From: Proteus hauseri ATCC 700826 | GTDB lineage: Bacteria > Pseudomonadota > Gammaproteobacteria > Enterobacterales > Enterobacteriaceae | Direction: 5' to 3' | Assembly (NCBI RefSeq): GCF_001654965.1 | Contig: NZ_LXEV01000012.1 | Coordinates: 1 to 62,003 of the forward strand | Length of the DNA: 62,003 nucleotides | Shown: positions 10,965 through 21,635 of the stretch, in pieces | How the letters are laid out: each line of letters begins with the position of its first letter | Numbering within the stretch: position 1 is the first letter of the stretch | Made by a program: the position numbers and the translations under genes | The notes under the pieces: generated by a model | What the model saw: the letters and a program-made list of their open reading frames with translations, nothing else | The model's database searches: none | What the model was told of the DNA's origin: nothing

Positions 10965-12786
10965 TACGACTTGCTCCATTTTCGACAGGATCTTTATGAG
11001 TAGTTATCAATGGAAATTTAACAAATACTTGGGTACCGCCCTGTTCACGTACCTTGATAGTATAAGAGCCATTTAGGCTATGTGCGCGCTCACGCATAAT
11101 AATCAGACCATAGTGATTAAGCTTTTCAGGATTAGGTGCAATCCCTTCACCATTATCATTAATTCTTAGTTCAACAGCGCCTTCATGTAGGCTCAGAGAC
11201 ACTTCTGCCCAATTAGCATTGGCGTGCTGTAAAATATTGTTTAAGGCTTCACGAACAATTTGTACTACATGAATACTTTGGTGTGAATTGACACATTTAG
11301 CGGGTAACTGATAATCAAAACTAATTGAAAAACCGAGTCGTTGGTTAAATTCATTTAATGTACTTTCTAGTGCGGCTAACAGCCCCGGTTCAGTGAGTTT
11401 TAAACGAAATGTCGTTAATAATTCCCGCAATTGACGATAGGCTACATTTAACTCTTCTCGCATCTCTTTTAAGAGCTTTTGACAGTTCTCTGGTAAGGTT
11501 TCAGATTGCATCTGCAAATAGCTTACTTGCATTTTTAAACATGAGAGCGATTGCGCAATAGAATCATGTAATTCACGAGCAATAGCAGATCGTTCGTCCA
11601 TTAATAACAGTTGTTGTTGCTGCTCATTTTGTTGCTCCATCGCTAACATCGCTGAAATTTGTTTGATTAACAATAGCATAAGATTATTCTGTTCATCTGT
11701 TAGCGTAATATTTTCAGGTAGCTGCATGACAAATAATCCATAACGATGGATTTGATCAGCTAATTCCCAATGTAATAACTCACTCTTTGGTTGTAGCTTA
11801 ATAGGCAGGTTTTCTTCACAGCGGTCACACTGTTGATCAGGGCAGTGCTCTGGTCGTGATTGAGGTGCTAAATTTATCTCATTAAAAAGAGTGTGATGAT
11901 TATCTTCGTAGAGTCGAATTTGCAAATAAGCATCGGGAATAATTATTTGTAATTCATGTAAAATTTGTCGTAAACGGGCACAAAGTGGGGCTTGGGAATG
12001 CAATTGTTGACTAGAGTGATATAAATAAGAAAGTACTTGGTTTTTTTGTTGTAAATCATGGGTTTTTTCTACCACTCTTTTTTCTAATTCGCTGTAAAGA
12101 GTAGAGAGCTCCTCAGACATCGTATTCAAAGCAATACCTAATGTGGCTATTTCATCATGGTGTGTTCGTTGATGAAAACGTGCAGAGAAATTACCATGGC
12201 CAATAGAATTTGCCATTGCCATTAATTGTTGCCAAGGATGCAACAAACGACGGCGAAAATGCCAAACAGAGCCAAAAAGCAGTAATAAGGTAAGGGCAGT
12301 AAAAATAAGTTGAGTATAAGCCACCAGCCTAATTTTTTGCTCCGTTAGCTGATCAATACTAAGCACTAATTTATCCAGTTGTGCGACAAAACTAATGACC
12401 TCTTGCTGCACATCTTGGGTTTGTTTAGCGGATAATAACGTAGGTTTTAGTGTTTCTTTCCAATAGTGAGTCAGAGTACTGTATTGTGATTTTAACGATG
12501 ATGTACTAATAACCTGAAGCAGTTCTTCGCTATCTAAATCACGTTCTAATTCATCAATATAATAACGATGAGCTTTATCTAAAGGCAAAGATGCTAACAA
12601 GCGATAGCTCTGCATACGTAAAGAGCCAGATTTATTTATCGCATGAGCATTTCCTTGAACACTTAAAACAATATGGTTAGAGATAGCCATGCCCACGACA
12701 CCTAATAAGGTGAATAGCAGCATTAATATTGCGATTTGATTAATTATTGAAAAACGGTAATTCCATCGTACTCGGTTTACTGTCAT
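10957..12786 (-). CDS. narX: Nitrate/nitrite sensor histidine kinase NarX
   Basis: NarX is the inner-membrane sensor for nitrate. After a first membrane helix comes the periplasmic P-box ([20 protein letters not shown]), then a second helix, a HAMP linker, a cysteine-containing central module ([10 protein letters not shown]) and a HisKA_3 kinase. The kinase has the phospho-His in [20 protein letters not shown], the N box [13 protein letters not shown] and the G box DNGEGI. The start is uncertain: ATG 12786 best matches family length (609 residues), while ATG 12801 and GTG 12846 are in frame upstream. It is transcribed with narL, divergent from narK. Confidence 0.93.
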   Translation of the reverse strand: MTVNRVRWNYRFSIINQIAILMLLFTLLGVVGMAISNHIVLSVQGNAHAINKSGSLRMQSYRLLASLPLDKAHRYYIDELERDLDSEELLQVISTSSLKSQYSTLTHYWKETLKPTLLSAKQTQDVQQEVISFVAQLDKLVLSIDQLTEQKIRLVAYTQLIFTALTLLLLFGSVWHFRRRLLHPWQQLMAMANSIGHGNFSARFHQRTHHDEIATLGIALNTMSEELSTLYSELEKRVVEKTHDLQQKNQVLSYLYHSSQQLHSQAPLCARLRQILHELQIIIPDAYLQIRLYEDNHHTLFNEINLAPQSRPEHCPDQQCDRCEENLPIKLQPKSELLHWELADQIHRYGLFVMQLPENITLTDEQNNLMLLLIKQISAMLAMEQQNEQQQQLLLMDERSAIARELHDSIAQSLSCLKMQVSYLQMQSETLPENCQKLLKEMREELNVAYRQLRELLTTFRLKLTEPGLLAALESTLNEFNQRLGFSISFDYQLPAKCVNSHQSIHVVQIVREALNNILQHANANWAEVSLSLHEGAVELRINDNGEGIAPNPEKLNHYGLIIMRERAHSLNGSYTIKVREQGGTQVFVKFPLITTHKDPVENGASRNE

Positions 12787-12846
12787 CTCTATATTTCCCA
12801 TATTTATTCTGCTGCTATCTTGCCTTAAAAACTTATTAAAAGTCAC

Positions 12847-13084
12847 ATACTACTAAAGTGTTACCCCTTAATAGACGAGGTGGATAATTTCATTGGTAAA
12901 TTATAATGACTTTGTTTTAATTTATTGATTATAAATGTAAATATTAATGTAACCCTATTAATACTTAGGTGGATATTAGCATTTTAGCTTAAAAATCAAA
13001 CAAATGTTTGCTTGATTCAGATCATGACTCGTTAACAATTCTAATCGTAAAAAGGTGCCAATTTAATTGTTAATAGAGGTCGCT
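12847..13084 (+). promoter_or_regulatory. narX/narK divergent control region with FNR site
   Basis: A near-perfect FNR box, TTGATTCAGATCAT, lies at 13012-13025 (nine of ten conserved positions). It sits upstream of a possible -10 (TCTAAT, 13040-13045) for narK, as expected for an anaerobically activated promoter. TACCCCT at 12862-12868 matches the NarL heptamer pattern and lies near narX. The FNR call is firm; the NarL call is only a pattern match. Confidence 0.7.
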
Positions 13085-14479
13085 ATGGCACTCACTCAAC
13101 ACCCGGAAAAAATGAGAAAAGGGGTGATCGAAGACTGGCATCCTGAAGATAAGGCTTTTTGGGAAAAAACAGGTCAAAAAATCGCTTCGCGTAATTTATG
13201 GATTTCAGTTCCTTGTTTACTTTTATCATTCTGCGTATGGATGCTTTTTAGTGCGGTGGCAGTTAATTTAAACAAGGTCGGTTTTAATTTTACCACTGAT
13301 CAGCTATTTATGCTGACGGCTCTGCCTTCTGTGTCAGGCGCGATTTTACGCGTTCCTTATTCCTTTGTTATTCCCATCTTTGGTGGTCGTCGTTGGACTG
13401 CAATTAGCACCATTTTCTTGATTATTCCTTGCTTATGGTTAGGCATGGCAGTTCAAGATACCAACACCTCTTATTCTACCTTTATTGTTATCTCACTATT
13501 GTGTGGTTTTGCTGGTGCAAACTTCGCATCAAGTATGGCCAATATCAGCTTTTTCTTTCCTAAAGCACGCCAAGGTGGTGCATTAGGTTTAAATGGTGGT
13601 TTAGGTAATCTGGGTGTTAGCGTTATGCAGTTAATCGCACCATTAGTTATTGGTGTGGGTGTTTTTGCTATGTTTAGTGGCCCTGGTGTTCTACAGCCAG
13701 ATGGTTCTCGTTTATGGCTAGAAAATGCCGCGTGGGTTTGGGTGCCCTTTTTATTAATTTTCACCTTTGCTGCTTGGTTTGGCATGAATGATTTAGCCGC
13801 AAATAAAGCCTCATTAAGCCAACAATTACCGGTACTGAAACGTGGTCACTTGTGGTTATTGAGCATTTTATATTTATGTTCATTTGGTTCGTTTATTGGG
13901 TTTTCTGCCGGTTTTGCCATGTTATCAAAAACCCAATTTCCTGATGTGGTGATTTTGCACTATGCGTTCTTTGGACCTTTATTAGGTGCTTTGGCACGCC
14001 CTGTCGGAGGCGCGTTATCTGACAAGTTTGGTGGTATTAGAGTCACACTGATTAACTTTATTCTTATGGCTATTTTCTCCGCTCTGCTTTTCTTAACCTT
14101 ACCTGAACACGGTGCTGGTGGCTCTTTTATCGCTTTCTATGGCGTGTTTATGGTGCTGTTTTTAACCGCAGGTTTAGGCAGTGGCTCTACTTTCCAAATG
14201 ATTGCTGTCGTATTTCGCAAGATCACTGTTGACCGTATGAAAGCACAAGGTGCAACAGATGAGGCTGCTCAAAAAGAAGCAGTAACAGAAAGTGCTGCCG
14301 CCCTTGGTTTTATCTCAGCCATTGGTGCGATAGGCGGTTTTTTTATTCCAAAAGCATTTGGTACTTCGTTAGCAATGACAGGCTCACCTGCTGGGGCAAT
14401 GAAAATTTTTGTCCTGTTTTATATCGCCTGCGTTCTGATTACTTGGTTGGTCTACGGACGCAATCACAACAAAAAATAA
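13085..14479 (+). CDS. narK: Nitrate/nitrite transporter NarK
   Basis: This MFS transporter of about 464 residues has 12 predicted membrane helices. It carries the two nitrate-signature glycine stretches of the family, in GFAGANFASSMANISFFFP / GGALGLNGGLGNLGVS near 150-180 and GLGSGSTFQMIAVVFRK in the second half. It exchanges nitrate for nitrite across the inner membrane and supplies NarG, whose active site is cytoplasmic. ATG 13085 is chosen because AGAGGT precedes it; a TTG at 13067 is in frame. narG follows after about 50 bp. Confidence 0.93.
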   Translation: MALTQHPEKMRKGVIEDWHPEDKAFWEKTGQKIASRNLWISVPCLLLSFCVWMLFSAVAVNLNKVGFNFTTDQLFMLTALPSVSGAILRVPYSFVIPIFGGRRWTAISTIFLIIPCLWLGMAVQDTNTSYSTFIVISLLCGFAGANFASSMANISFFFPKARQGGALGLNGGLGNLGVSVMQLIAPLVIGVGVFAMFSGPGVLQPDGSRLWLENAAWVWVPFLLIFTFAAWFGMNDLAANKASLSQQLPVLKRGHLWLLSILYLCSFGSFIGFSAGFAMLSKTQFPDVVILHYAFFGPLLGALARPVGGALSDKFGGIRVTLINFILMAIFSALLFLTLPEHGAGGSFIAFYGVFMVLFLTAGLGSGSTFQMIAVVFRKITVDRMKAQGATDEAAQKEAVTESAAALGFISAIGAIGGFFIPKAFGTSLAMTGSPAGAMKIFVLFYIACVLITWLVYGRNHNKK

Positions 14480-14531
14480 TGACAAATTATATGCAATGTG
14501 AGCGCTATCGTGCGCATTGGGAGAGCATCTG

Positions 14532-17500
14532 ATGAGTAAGTTTCTCGATAGATTTCGCTATTTTAAGCAGCTTGGTGATACTTTTTCTAAGGATCACGGG
14601 CAAGAGTTAAATGTTAATCGCGATTGGGAAGATGGTTATCGTAGTCGCTGGCAACATGACAAAATTGTGCGTTCTACGCATGGCGTAAACTGTACTGGCT
14701 CATGTAGCTGGAAAATCTATGTTAAAAACGGCTTAGTGACATGGGAAACGCAACAAACGGATTATCCACGTACACGCCCTGATCTGCCAGATCATGAGCC
14801 TCGCGGTTGTCCTCGTGGTGCAAGCTATTCTTGGTATTTATATAGTGCTAACCGCGTCAAATACCCAATGGTGCGTAAACGCCTGATTAAATTATGGCGT
14901 GAAGCAAAAGCAGAGCACCGTGATCCTGTTGATGCTTGGGCTTCTATTGTTAGCTCACCTGAAAAAACAAAAAGCTATAAACAAGCGCGTGGCCGTGGTG
15001 GTTTTGTTCGCTCCTCATGGTCTGAAGTTAATGAACTCATTGCTGCTTCTAACGTATTTACGGCAAAAGAGTTTGGCCCTGACCGTATTATCGGTTTCTC
15101 GCCAATTCCAGCAATGTCGATGGTGTCATATGCCGCAGGTGCACGTTATTTGTCATTGATTGGTGGTGCTTGCTTAAGTTTCTATGACTGGTATTGCGAC
15201 TTACCACCTGCATCACCAATGACTTGGGGTGAGCAAACTGACGTTCCTGAATCGGCTGATTGGTATAACTCTTCTTATTTAATTGCTTGGGGTTCTAACG
15301 TTCCACAAACACGTACACCAGATGCGCATTTCTTCACAGAAGTGCGTTATAAAGGGACTAAAACAGTTGCAGTAACGCCGGATTATGCTGAAATCGCTAA
15401 GCTTTGTGACCAATGGTTAAATCCAAAACAAGGTACAGACAGCGCAATGGCGATGGCGATGGGACACGTTATTCTTAACGAATTCCATGTTAAGCGCCAA
15501 GCAGAGTATTTCCGCAACTATGTGCGCACTTACACTGATATGCCAATGTTGGTGATGTTAGATAAACATGACTCTGGCAATTTAGTTGCAGGTCGTATGC
15601 TGCGTGCCTCTGATTTAGTGAATAATCTCGACCAAGAGAAAAACCCTGAGTGGAAAACTATCGCCATTGATGAAAAAACTCAGCAATTGGTGGTTCCTCA
15701 AGGTTCTATGGGTTTTCGTTGGGAAGGTGCAGCTAAATGGAATCTCGAACCTAAAGATGGCAAAACAGGTGAAGAGATCACATTCCAATTGGGGTTATTA
15801 GACAACCATGATGATGTTGTTGAGGTCGCTTTCCCTTATTTTGGTGGCATTAAAAGTGAATATTTTGAAGGTGTTGCTCTTGATGATGTGTTAGTTCATA
15901 AATTGCCAGCGAAACGTATCACGCTTGCAAATGGTGAAGAGAAGTATGTCACCACTGTTTATGATTTATTGTTAGCAAACTATGGTGTTGATCGTGGCTT
16001 AAATGATGAAAATTGTGCAGCCACTTATGATGAAGTAAAAGCTTATTCCCCAGCATGGGCTGAAAAAGTAACAGGTGTTAGCCGTCAAGATATCACCCGT
16101 ATTGCGCGCGAATTTGCTGATAATGCAGAAAAAACACACGGTCGCTCAATGGTGATTGTGGGGGCAGGTATTAACCATTGGTATCACATGGATATGACCT
16201 ATCGCGGCATTATCAATATGCTGATTTTCTGTGGTTGTGTCGGTCAAAGTGGTGGCGGTTGGGCACATTATGTTGGACAGGAAAAACTGCGTCCACAAAC
16301 AGGTTGGTTGCCATTGGCCTTTGGTCTAGATTGGCAGCGTCCTCCTCGTCATATGAATAGTACATCGTTTTTTTATAACCACTCAAGTCAGTGGCGTTAT
16401 GAAACGGTATCACCAACTGAATTATTATCGCCATTAGCAGATAAATCACGCTTTAGCGGCAGCTTGGTAGATATGAATGTGCGATCTGAACGTATGGGCT
16501 GGTTGCCTTCTGCACCACAATTAAATTTAAACCCATTATCGATTGCGAAAAAAGCGCAACAAGCAGGCGTGAGTGCGGCTGACTATACTGTTAATGCTCT
16601 GAAATCAGGCGAAATTCGCTTTGCTTCCGAACAACCCGATAATCCACAAAACTTCCCTCGTAACTTATTTATTTGGCGTTCAAACTTGTTGGGTTCAGCA
16701 GGTAAAGGGCATGAGTATTTGCTTAAGTATCTGCTGGGTACAGAAAATGGATTACAAGGTAAAGATTTAGGCGAGCAAGGCCAAGTCAAACCAGAAGAAG
16801 TGGAATGGCAAGATAAAGGTGGCGAGGGTAAAGTCGATTTAGTGGTGACTTTGGACTTCCGTATGTCAAGCACCTGCCTGTTCTCTGATATCGTTTTACC
16901 AACAGCCACATGGTATGAAAAAGATGATATGAATACATCGGATATGCATCCATTTATTCATCCATTAACTGCCGCAGTAGATCCCGCTTGGGAATCTAAA
17001 ACAGACTGGGAAATCTATAAAGGGATAGCGAAATCTTTCTCTGAATTATGTGTTGGTCATTTAGGTGTGGAAACAGACTTAGTGACACTGCCTATTCAGC
17101 ATGACTCTGCTGCTGAAATGGCGCAACCTTTTGATGTCAAAGATTGGAAAAAAGGTGAGTGTGAACTTATTCCGGGGAAAACAGCACCACATCTTATTCC
17201 TGTAGAGCGTGATTATCCAAATACTTATGCGCGATTTACCTCATTGGGTCCATTGATGGATAAATTAGGTAATGGCGGTAAAGGGATCAGTTGGAATACA
17301 CAGACAGAAGTCGATTTCCTGAAGAAACTCAATCGTGTACGTCACGATGGCGTCGCCAAAGGACGTCCTGCGATAGAAACCGCTATTGATGCTGCCGAAG
17401 TGATCCTTTCTTTAGCCCCAGAAACTAACGGTCAAGTTGCCGTAAAAGCATGGGATGCACTGAGTAAAGTCACAGGGCGTGACCATACTCATTTAGCGAC

Positions 17501-18293
17501 CGCTAAAGAAGATGAAAAAATTCGTTTCCGCGATATTGTTGCTCAACCACGCAAAATTATCTCTAGCCCAACATGGTCTGGTTTAGAAGATGAACATGTC
17601 TCTTATAACGCTTGTTATACCAACGTTCATGAAATGATCCCTTGGCGTACCATTAGTGGTCGTCAGCAATTGTATCAAGATCATGAGTGGATGCGCGCTT
17701 ACGGCGAGAGCCTGGTAGTTTATCGCCCACCTATTGATACTAAAGCAATAGATTCAGTAAAAGGTAAAAAACCAAATGGTTTCCCTGAAAAAGCACTGAA
17801 TTTCCTGACTCCTCATCAAAAATGGGGTATTCACTCTACTTATAGCGACAATTTATTAATGTTAACGCTAGGTCGTGGTGGCCCTGTAGTTTGGCTAAGT
17901 GAAGATGATGCTAAAGAGATGGGAATTCGTGATAACGATTGGGTTGAAGCTTATAACAGCAACGGGGCATTAACGGCGAGAGCGATAGTCAGCCAGCGTA
18001 TTCCAGATGGCATGATTTATATGTATCACGCGCAAGAGCGCCAAATTAATTTGCCTGGTTCTGAAATAACCGGCATGCGTGGTGGGATCCATAACTCGGT
18101 AACGCGTGTATGTCCAAAACCAACTCATATGATTGGTGGATACGCGCAGCTTTCTTATAGCTTTAACTATTATGGCACTGTGGGTTCTAACCGCGATGAA
18201 TTTGTTGTGGTACGTAAGATGAAACAGATTGATTGGCTTGATGGTGAAGGCGATGCTTATCAACAAACCCTGAATGGACAGGAGAAGGCATAA
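14532..18293 (+). CDS. narG: Respiratory nitrate reductase alpha subunit NarG
   Basis: NarG is the catalytic molybdenum bis-MGD subunit that reduces nitrate to nitrite on the cytoplasmic side. The 1253-residue protein has the full family length. The FS0 iron-sulfur ligands are present: His50, Cys54 and Cys58 in THGVNCTGSCSW, then Cys in EPRGCPRGAS. The DWYCDLPPASP segment carries the Mo-coordinating Asp. The start at 14532 has GGGAGAG upstream and the expected MSKFLDRFRYFKQ; a TTG at 14517 is not needed. Its stop overlaps the narH start by one base, showing translational coupling. Confidence 0.97.
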   Translation: MSKFLDRFRYFKQLGDTFSKDHGQELNVNRDWEDGYRSRWQHDKIVRSTHGVNCTGSCSWKIYVKNGLVTWETQQTDYPRTRPDLPDHEPRGCPRGASYSWYLYSANRVKYPMVRKRLIKLWREAKAEHRDPVDAWASIVSSPEKTKSYKQARGRGGFVRSSWSEVNELIAASNVFTAKEFGPDRIIGFSPIPAMSMVSYAAGARYLSLIGGACLSFYDWYCDLPPASPMTWGEQTDVPESADWYNSSYLIAWGSNVPQTRTPDAHFFTEVRYKGTKTVAVTPDYAEIAKLCDQWLNPKQGTDSAMAMAMGHVILNEFHVKRQAEYFRNYVRTYTDMPMLVMLDKHDSGNLVAGRMLRASDLVNNLDQEKNPEWKTIAIDEKTQQLVVPQGSMGFRWEGAAKWNLEPKDGKTGEEITFQLGLLDNHDDVVEVAFPYFGGIKSEYFEGVALDDVLVHKLPAKRITLANGEEKYVTTVYDLLLANYGVDRGLNDENCAATYDEVKAYSPAWAEKVTGVSRQDITRIAREFADNAEKTHGRSMVIVGAGINHWYHMDMTYRGIINMLIFCGCVGQSGGGWAHYVGQEKLRPQTGWLPLAFGLDWQRPPRHMNSTSFFYNHSSQWRYETVSPTELLSPLADKSRFSGSLVDMNVRSERMGWLPSAPQLNLNPLSIAKKAQQAGVSAADYTVNALKSGEIRFASEQPDNPQNFPRNLFIWRSNLLGSAGKGHEYLLKYLLGTENGLQGKDLGEQGQVKPEEVEWQDKGGEGKVDLVVTLDFRMSSTCLFSDIVLPTATWYEKDDMNTSDMHPFIHPLTAAVDPAWESKTDWEIYKGIAKSFSELCVGHLGVETDLVTLPIQHDSAAEMAQPFDVKDWKKGECELIPGKTAPHLIPVERDYPNTYARFTSLGPLMDKLGNGGKGISWNTQTEVDFLKKLNRVRHDGVAKGRPAIETAIDAAEVILSLAPETNGQVAVKAWDALSKVTGRDHTHLATAKEDEKIRFRDIVAQPRKIISSPTWSGLEDEHVSYNACYTNVHEMIPWRTISGRQQLYQDHEWMRAYGESLVVYRPPIDTKAIDSVKGKKPNGFPEKALNFLTPHQKWGIHSTYSDNLLMLTLGRGGPVVWLSEDDAKEMGIRDNDWVEAYNSNGALTARAIVSQRIPDGMIYMYHAQERQINLPGSEITGMRGGIHNSVTRVCPKPTHMIGGYAQLSYSFNYYGTVGSNRDEFVVVRKMKQIDWLDGEGDAYQQTLNGQEKA

Positions 18294-19846
18294 TGAAAAT
18301 TCGTTCACAAGTCGGCATGGTACTGAACCTCGACAAATGTATCGGTTGCCATACCTGTTCTGTTACCTGTAAAAACGTTTGGACTAGTCGTGAGGGTGTT
18401 GAATACGCTTGGTTTAATAACGTTGAAACCAAACCGGGTATAGGGTATCCACAAAATTGGGAAGACCAAGAAAAGTGGAAGGGTGGCTGGATCAAAAATA
18501 TCAAAGGCCAATTAGTACCAAGAATGGGTAACCGTGTTGGTCTATTGTCTAAGATCTTCGCAAACCCAGATGTACCTGCATTAGATGATTATTACGAGCC
18601 ATTTGATTATGACTACGAGCATCTGAAAAATGCGCCAGAAGGCTCATTACCAACAGCACGACCACGTTCGCTGATAACGGGTCAGCGCATGACTAAAATC
18701 GAAAATGGCCCTAACTGGGAAGATGATTTAGGCGGCGAATTTAGCAAACGTGCAGCGGATACTAACTTTGCTAATATGCAAAAAGAGATGTATGGACAGT
18801 TTGAAAATACATTCATGATGTATTTGCCACGTTTATGTGAACACTGTCTGAATCCGGCTTGTGTTGCAACTTGCCCAAGTGGCGCGATTTATAAACGCGC
18901 TGAAGATGGTATTGTGCTTATCGACCAAGATAAATGTCGTGGTTGGCGCATGTGTTTAACCGGATGTCCATACAAAAAAATCTACTTTAACTGGAAAAGC
19001 GGTAAATCAGAAAAATGTATTTTCTGTTATCCACGAATTGAAGCCGGTCAGCCGACTCTGTGTTCTGAAACCTGTGTGGGTCGTATTCGTTATCTTGGTG
19101 TCATGCTTTATGACGCAGATAAGATCTCACAAGCAGCAAGTGCTGATAATGAGAAAGATCTGTACCAAAGCCAATTAGATATCTTCTTAGATCCCTTTGA
19201 TCCTGAAGTTATTGCAGCAGCGGAAGAACAAGGGATCCCACTTAGTGTGATAGATGCGGCACAGCGTTCACCTGTTTATAAAATGGCGGTAGATTGGAAA
19301 TTAGCATTACCGCTTCACCCTGAATATCGCACCCTCCCTATGGTGTGGTATGTTCCACCTTTGTCACCGATTCAATCAGCGGCAGATGCGGGTGTATTAC
19401 CTCATACAGGTGTATTACCTGATGTTGAAAGCTTACGTATTCCGGTTCAATACTTAGCTAATTTACTCACTGCGGGTGATACGGAACCTGTTTTATTAGC
19501 ATTAAAACGTATGTTGGCAATGCGTCATTATAAACGCGCTGAAACTGTTGAAGGTATTACAGATCTGAGCGCATTAGAGCAAGTTGGGTTAACTGAAGCT
19601 CAAGCTCAAGAGATGTATCGTTACCTTGCGATAGCTAATTATGAAGATCGCTTTGTTATTCCATCAAGTCATCGTGAATTAGCAAGAGAAGCATTCCCTG
19701 AACGTAATGGCTGTGGTTTTAGCTTTGGCGATGGTTGTCATGGTAGCGACAGTAAATTTAATTTGTTTAATAGCCATCGTATTGATGCCATCGATATTAC
19801 GTCGAAAACACCACAAGACGAACGTCGTTCAGAGGAGAAAATATAA
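18293..19846 (+). CDS. narH: Nitrate reductase beta subunit NarH
   Basis: NarH is the 517-residue iron-sulfur subunit that relays electrons from NarI to NarG. Four cysteine groups are visible: CIGCHTCSVTCK at the N-terminus, CEHCLNPACVATCP, CRGWRMCLTGCP and CIFCYPRIEAGQPTLCSETC. The Trp in CRGWRMC replaces a cysteine and marks the one [3Fe-4S] cluster, as in the known enzyme. It overlaps narG and narJ by one base each. Confidence 0.97.
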   Translation: MKIRSQVGMVLNLDKCIGCHTCSVTCKNVWTSREGVEYAWFNNVETKPGIGYPQNWEDQEKWKGGWIKNIKGQLVPRMGNRVGLLSKIFANPDVPALDDYYEPFDYDYEHLKNAPEGSLPTARPRSLITGQRMTKIENGPNWEDDLGGEFSKRAADTNFANMQKEMYGQFENTFMMYLPRLCEHCLNPACVATCPSGAIYKRAEDGIVLIDQDKCRGWRMCLTGCPYKKIYFNWKSGKSEKCIFCYPRIEAGQPTLCSETCVGRIRYLGVMLYDADKISQAASADNEKDLYQSQLDIFLDPFDPEVIAAAEEQGIPLSVIDAAQRSPVYKMAVDWKLALPLHPEYRTLPMVWYVPPLSPIQSAADAGVLPHTGVLPDVESLRIPVQYLANLLTAGDTEPVLLALKRMLAMRHYKRAETVEGITDLSALEQVGLTEAQAQEMYRYLAIANYEDRFVIPSSHRELAREAFPERNGCGFSFGDGCHGSDSKFNLFNSHRIDAIDITSKTPQDERRSEEKI

Positions 19847-20571
19847 TGATTTCTCTGAAAGTTATCTCTCACTTGTTGGATTATCCCACAGAAGATTTAT
19901 GGGAAAATTGCAATGAATTGATTGATGCATTACAGGAAGCTGATGAGCTTCCTGTTACTCAGGTTGCAAAATTAATGGCGTTTATTCGTACGTTAACGCA
20001 ACAAGAGTTATTAGATGCACAATCTAGTTACAGCGAATTATTTGATAGAGGCAGAGCAAGATCTTTGCTGCTATTTGAACATGTTCATGGTGAATCTCGC
20101 TCCCGTGGTCAGGCAATGGTTGATCTGTTAAATCAATATCAACAAGCAGGGATCACCCTAAATAGCCGTGAATTACCTGATTACTTACCAACTTACCTTG
20201 AATACTTAACTTTGCTGCCAGCCAAAGAAGGTATTGAAGGCTTAAATAATATTGCCCCTATTTTGGCTCTGCTAGGGCAACGTTTAACACAGCGCGGCAG
20301 TGATTATCATGTGCTGTTTGATGTGTTGCTATGCTTATCGGAAAGTGGATTAGAAGCATCTCAACTGGCAGGTCAGGTAGAAAATGAACCTCAAGATGAT
20401 ACGCCAGCCGCTTTAGATGCAGTTTGGGAAGAAGAACAAGTTACCTTCCTTGGTGAGGGCGCTCAGTGTGGCAGTAGTGATATCAGCCAACATCAACGTC
20501 GCTTTGCAAAAGAGACGACAGTGCAATATCTCAATCTTGGGAGTTCATTGGATACGGGAGCACAAAAATGA
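19846..20571 (+). CDS. narJ: Nitrate reductase assembly chaperone NarJ
   Basis: This 241-residue, mostly helical TorD/NarJ-family chaperone binds apo-NarG and helps insert the molybdenum cofactor before the complex docks to NarI. Family marks are [48 protein letters not shown] and the [12 protein letters not shown] helix. The C-terminal third is less conserved and acidic. The position between narH and narI with a four-base overlap into narI is standard. Confidence 0.96.
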   Translation: MISLKVISHLLDYPTEDLWENCNELIDALQEADELPVTQVAKLMAFIRTLTQQELLDAQSSYSELFDRGRARSLLLFEHVHGESRSRGQAMVDLLNQYQQAGITLNSRELPDYLPTYLEYLTLLPAKEGIEGLNNIAPILALLGQRLTQRGSDYHVLFDVLLCLSESGLEASQLAGQVENEPQDDTPAALDAVWEEEQVTFLGEGAQCGSSDISQHQRRFAKETTVQYLNLGSSLDTGAQK

Positions 20572-21245
20572 ATTACATCAATATGATATTGTTTGATATC
20601 TATCCTTATATTGCAGGTGCGGTGTTTATTATTGGTAGTTGGTTACGTTACGACTACGGACAATACACATGGCGTGCTGGCTCTAGCCAGATGTTAGATA
20701 AGAAAAACATGCGTTTAGCGTCTAACCTGTTTCATATTGGGATCATTGGTATTTTTGCTGGCCACTTTCTCGGTATGTTAACACCTCATTGGATGTATGA
20801 ATCTTTCTTACCGATAGAATACAAACAGATAATGGCTATGGTTGGGGGCGGTACTTGTGGTGTGTTAATGCTAATAGGTGGTGTAATGCTACTAAAGCGC
20901 CGTTTAACCAATCCACGAGTGCGTGCGACATCGTCATTTGGTGACATCATGATCTTAACACTCTTGGTTATTCAAGTTGCGTTAGGATTGCTCACAATTC
21001 CATTTTCTGCTCAGCATATGGATGGCAGCGAAATGATGAAGCTGGTGGCTTGGGCACAATCTATTGTGACATTCCACGGTGGTGCATCAGCCAATTTAGA
21101 AGGTGTGGCATTAGTGTTTAAATTGCATATCTTCTTAGGAATGACAATTTTCTTATTATTCCCATTCTGCCGCTTAGTACATATTTGGAGCGTGCCTGTT
21201 GAATATTTAACTCGCCGCTATCAAATCGTGCGTAATCGTCATTAA
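20568..21245 (+). CDS. narI: Nitrate reductase gamma subunit NarI
   Basis: This 225-residue di-heme cytochrome b anchors NarGH and oxidises quinol. It has five membrane helices. The heme-ligand histidines fall at residues 56 and 66 ([15 protein letters not shown]) and 187 and 205 (FKLHIF, RLVHIW), the same numbers as in the characterised enzyme. It ends the operon and is followed by a strong terminator. Confidence 0.97.
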   Translation: MNYINMILFDIYPYIAGAVFIIGSWLRYDYGQYTWRAGSSQMLDKKNMRLASNLFHIGIIGIFAGHFLGMLTPHWMYESFLPIEYKQIMAMVGGGTCGVLMLIGGVMLLKRRLTNPRVRATSSFGDIMILTLLVIQVALGLLTIPFSAQHMDGSEMMKLVAWAQSIVTFHGGASANLEGVALVFKLHIFLGMTIFLLFPFCRLVHIWSVPVEYLTRRYQIVRNRH

Positions 21246-21300
21246 GCAACGCCCCATCTCCTGATAGTAATTTAGAGACCTTTTAATTGCGCTTATCTCA

Positions 21301-21324
21301 CCCCCGCCCGCCGGGGGTTTTTTT
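21301..21324 (+). terminator. Terminator of narKGHJI
   Basis: A GC-rich hairpin (CCCCC / GGGGG with a 7-nt loop) is followed directly by seven T, about 55 bp after narI. Confidence 0.9.
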
Positions 21325-21456
21325 ATGCTTCATTACCTAAAAATCTTGAACAAAAAATTTGAAGGGTTAAAACAATAATCTTTAGATTCATTTAACAATT
21401 ATTGCACTATAATTATTTTCAACGAAACAAGAAAATTTATATAAACCAAATAAATA

Positions 21457-21486
21457 TTTAATTAAATATCGTGATATTTAATTAAA
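21457..21486. repeat. Perfect 14-2-14 palindrome upstream of the ycaC-like gene
   Basis: Two perfect 14-base arms (TTTAATTAAATATC and GATATTTAATTAAA) are separated by two bases. They lie in an otherwise featureless AT-rich region (21325-21635), about 150 bp before the YcaC-type gene. A dyad of this size suggests an operator or a cruciform; no regulator gene is adjacent. Confidence 0.6.
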
Positions 21487-21577
21487 ATTAAAGATTGATA
21501 AATCTCTTATTAATTAATAAGAAAGTAAATTTACATATAAATTTAAATCAATCTTAATATTTGAGGAGTATTTGAAT

Positions 21578-21604
21578 ATGGATTTTCTTCTATCATTTAT
21601 TTGA
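21578..21604 (+). other. Possible 8-codon leader ORF
   Basis: ATG through TGA encodes MDFLLSFI. It is preceded by a good GAGGAG ribosome site at about 21564-21569 and ends about 31 bp before the YcaC-type start, which has its own CGGAG site. It may be a leader peptide or chance. Confidence 0.3.
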
Positions 21605-21635
21605 GTCTTACCCTATTAAACTATCGGAGATTATT

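Noticed and set aside
13471-13785. 104-residue minus-strand ORF in narK
   Set aside because: Proline- and lysine-rich shadow of the NarK membrane helices; no evidence of expression.
18187-18511. Several minus-strand ORFs across the narG-narH junction
   Set aside because: They lie opposite conserved NarG/NarH coding sequence and have no recognisable features.
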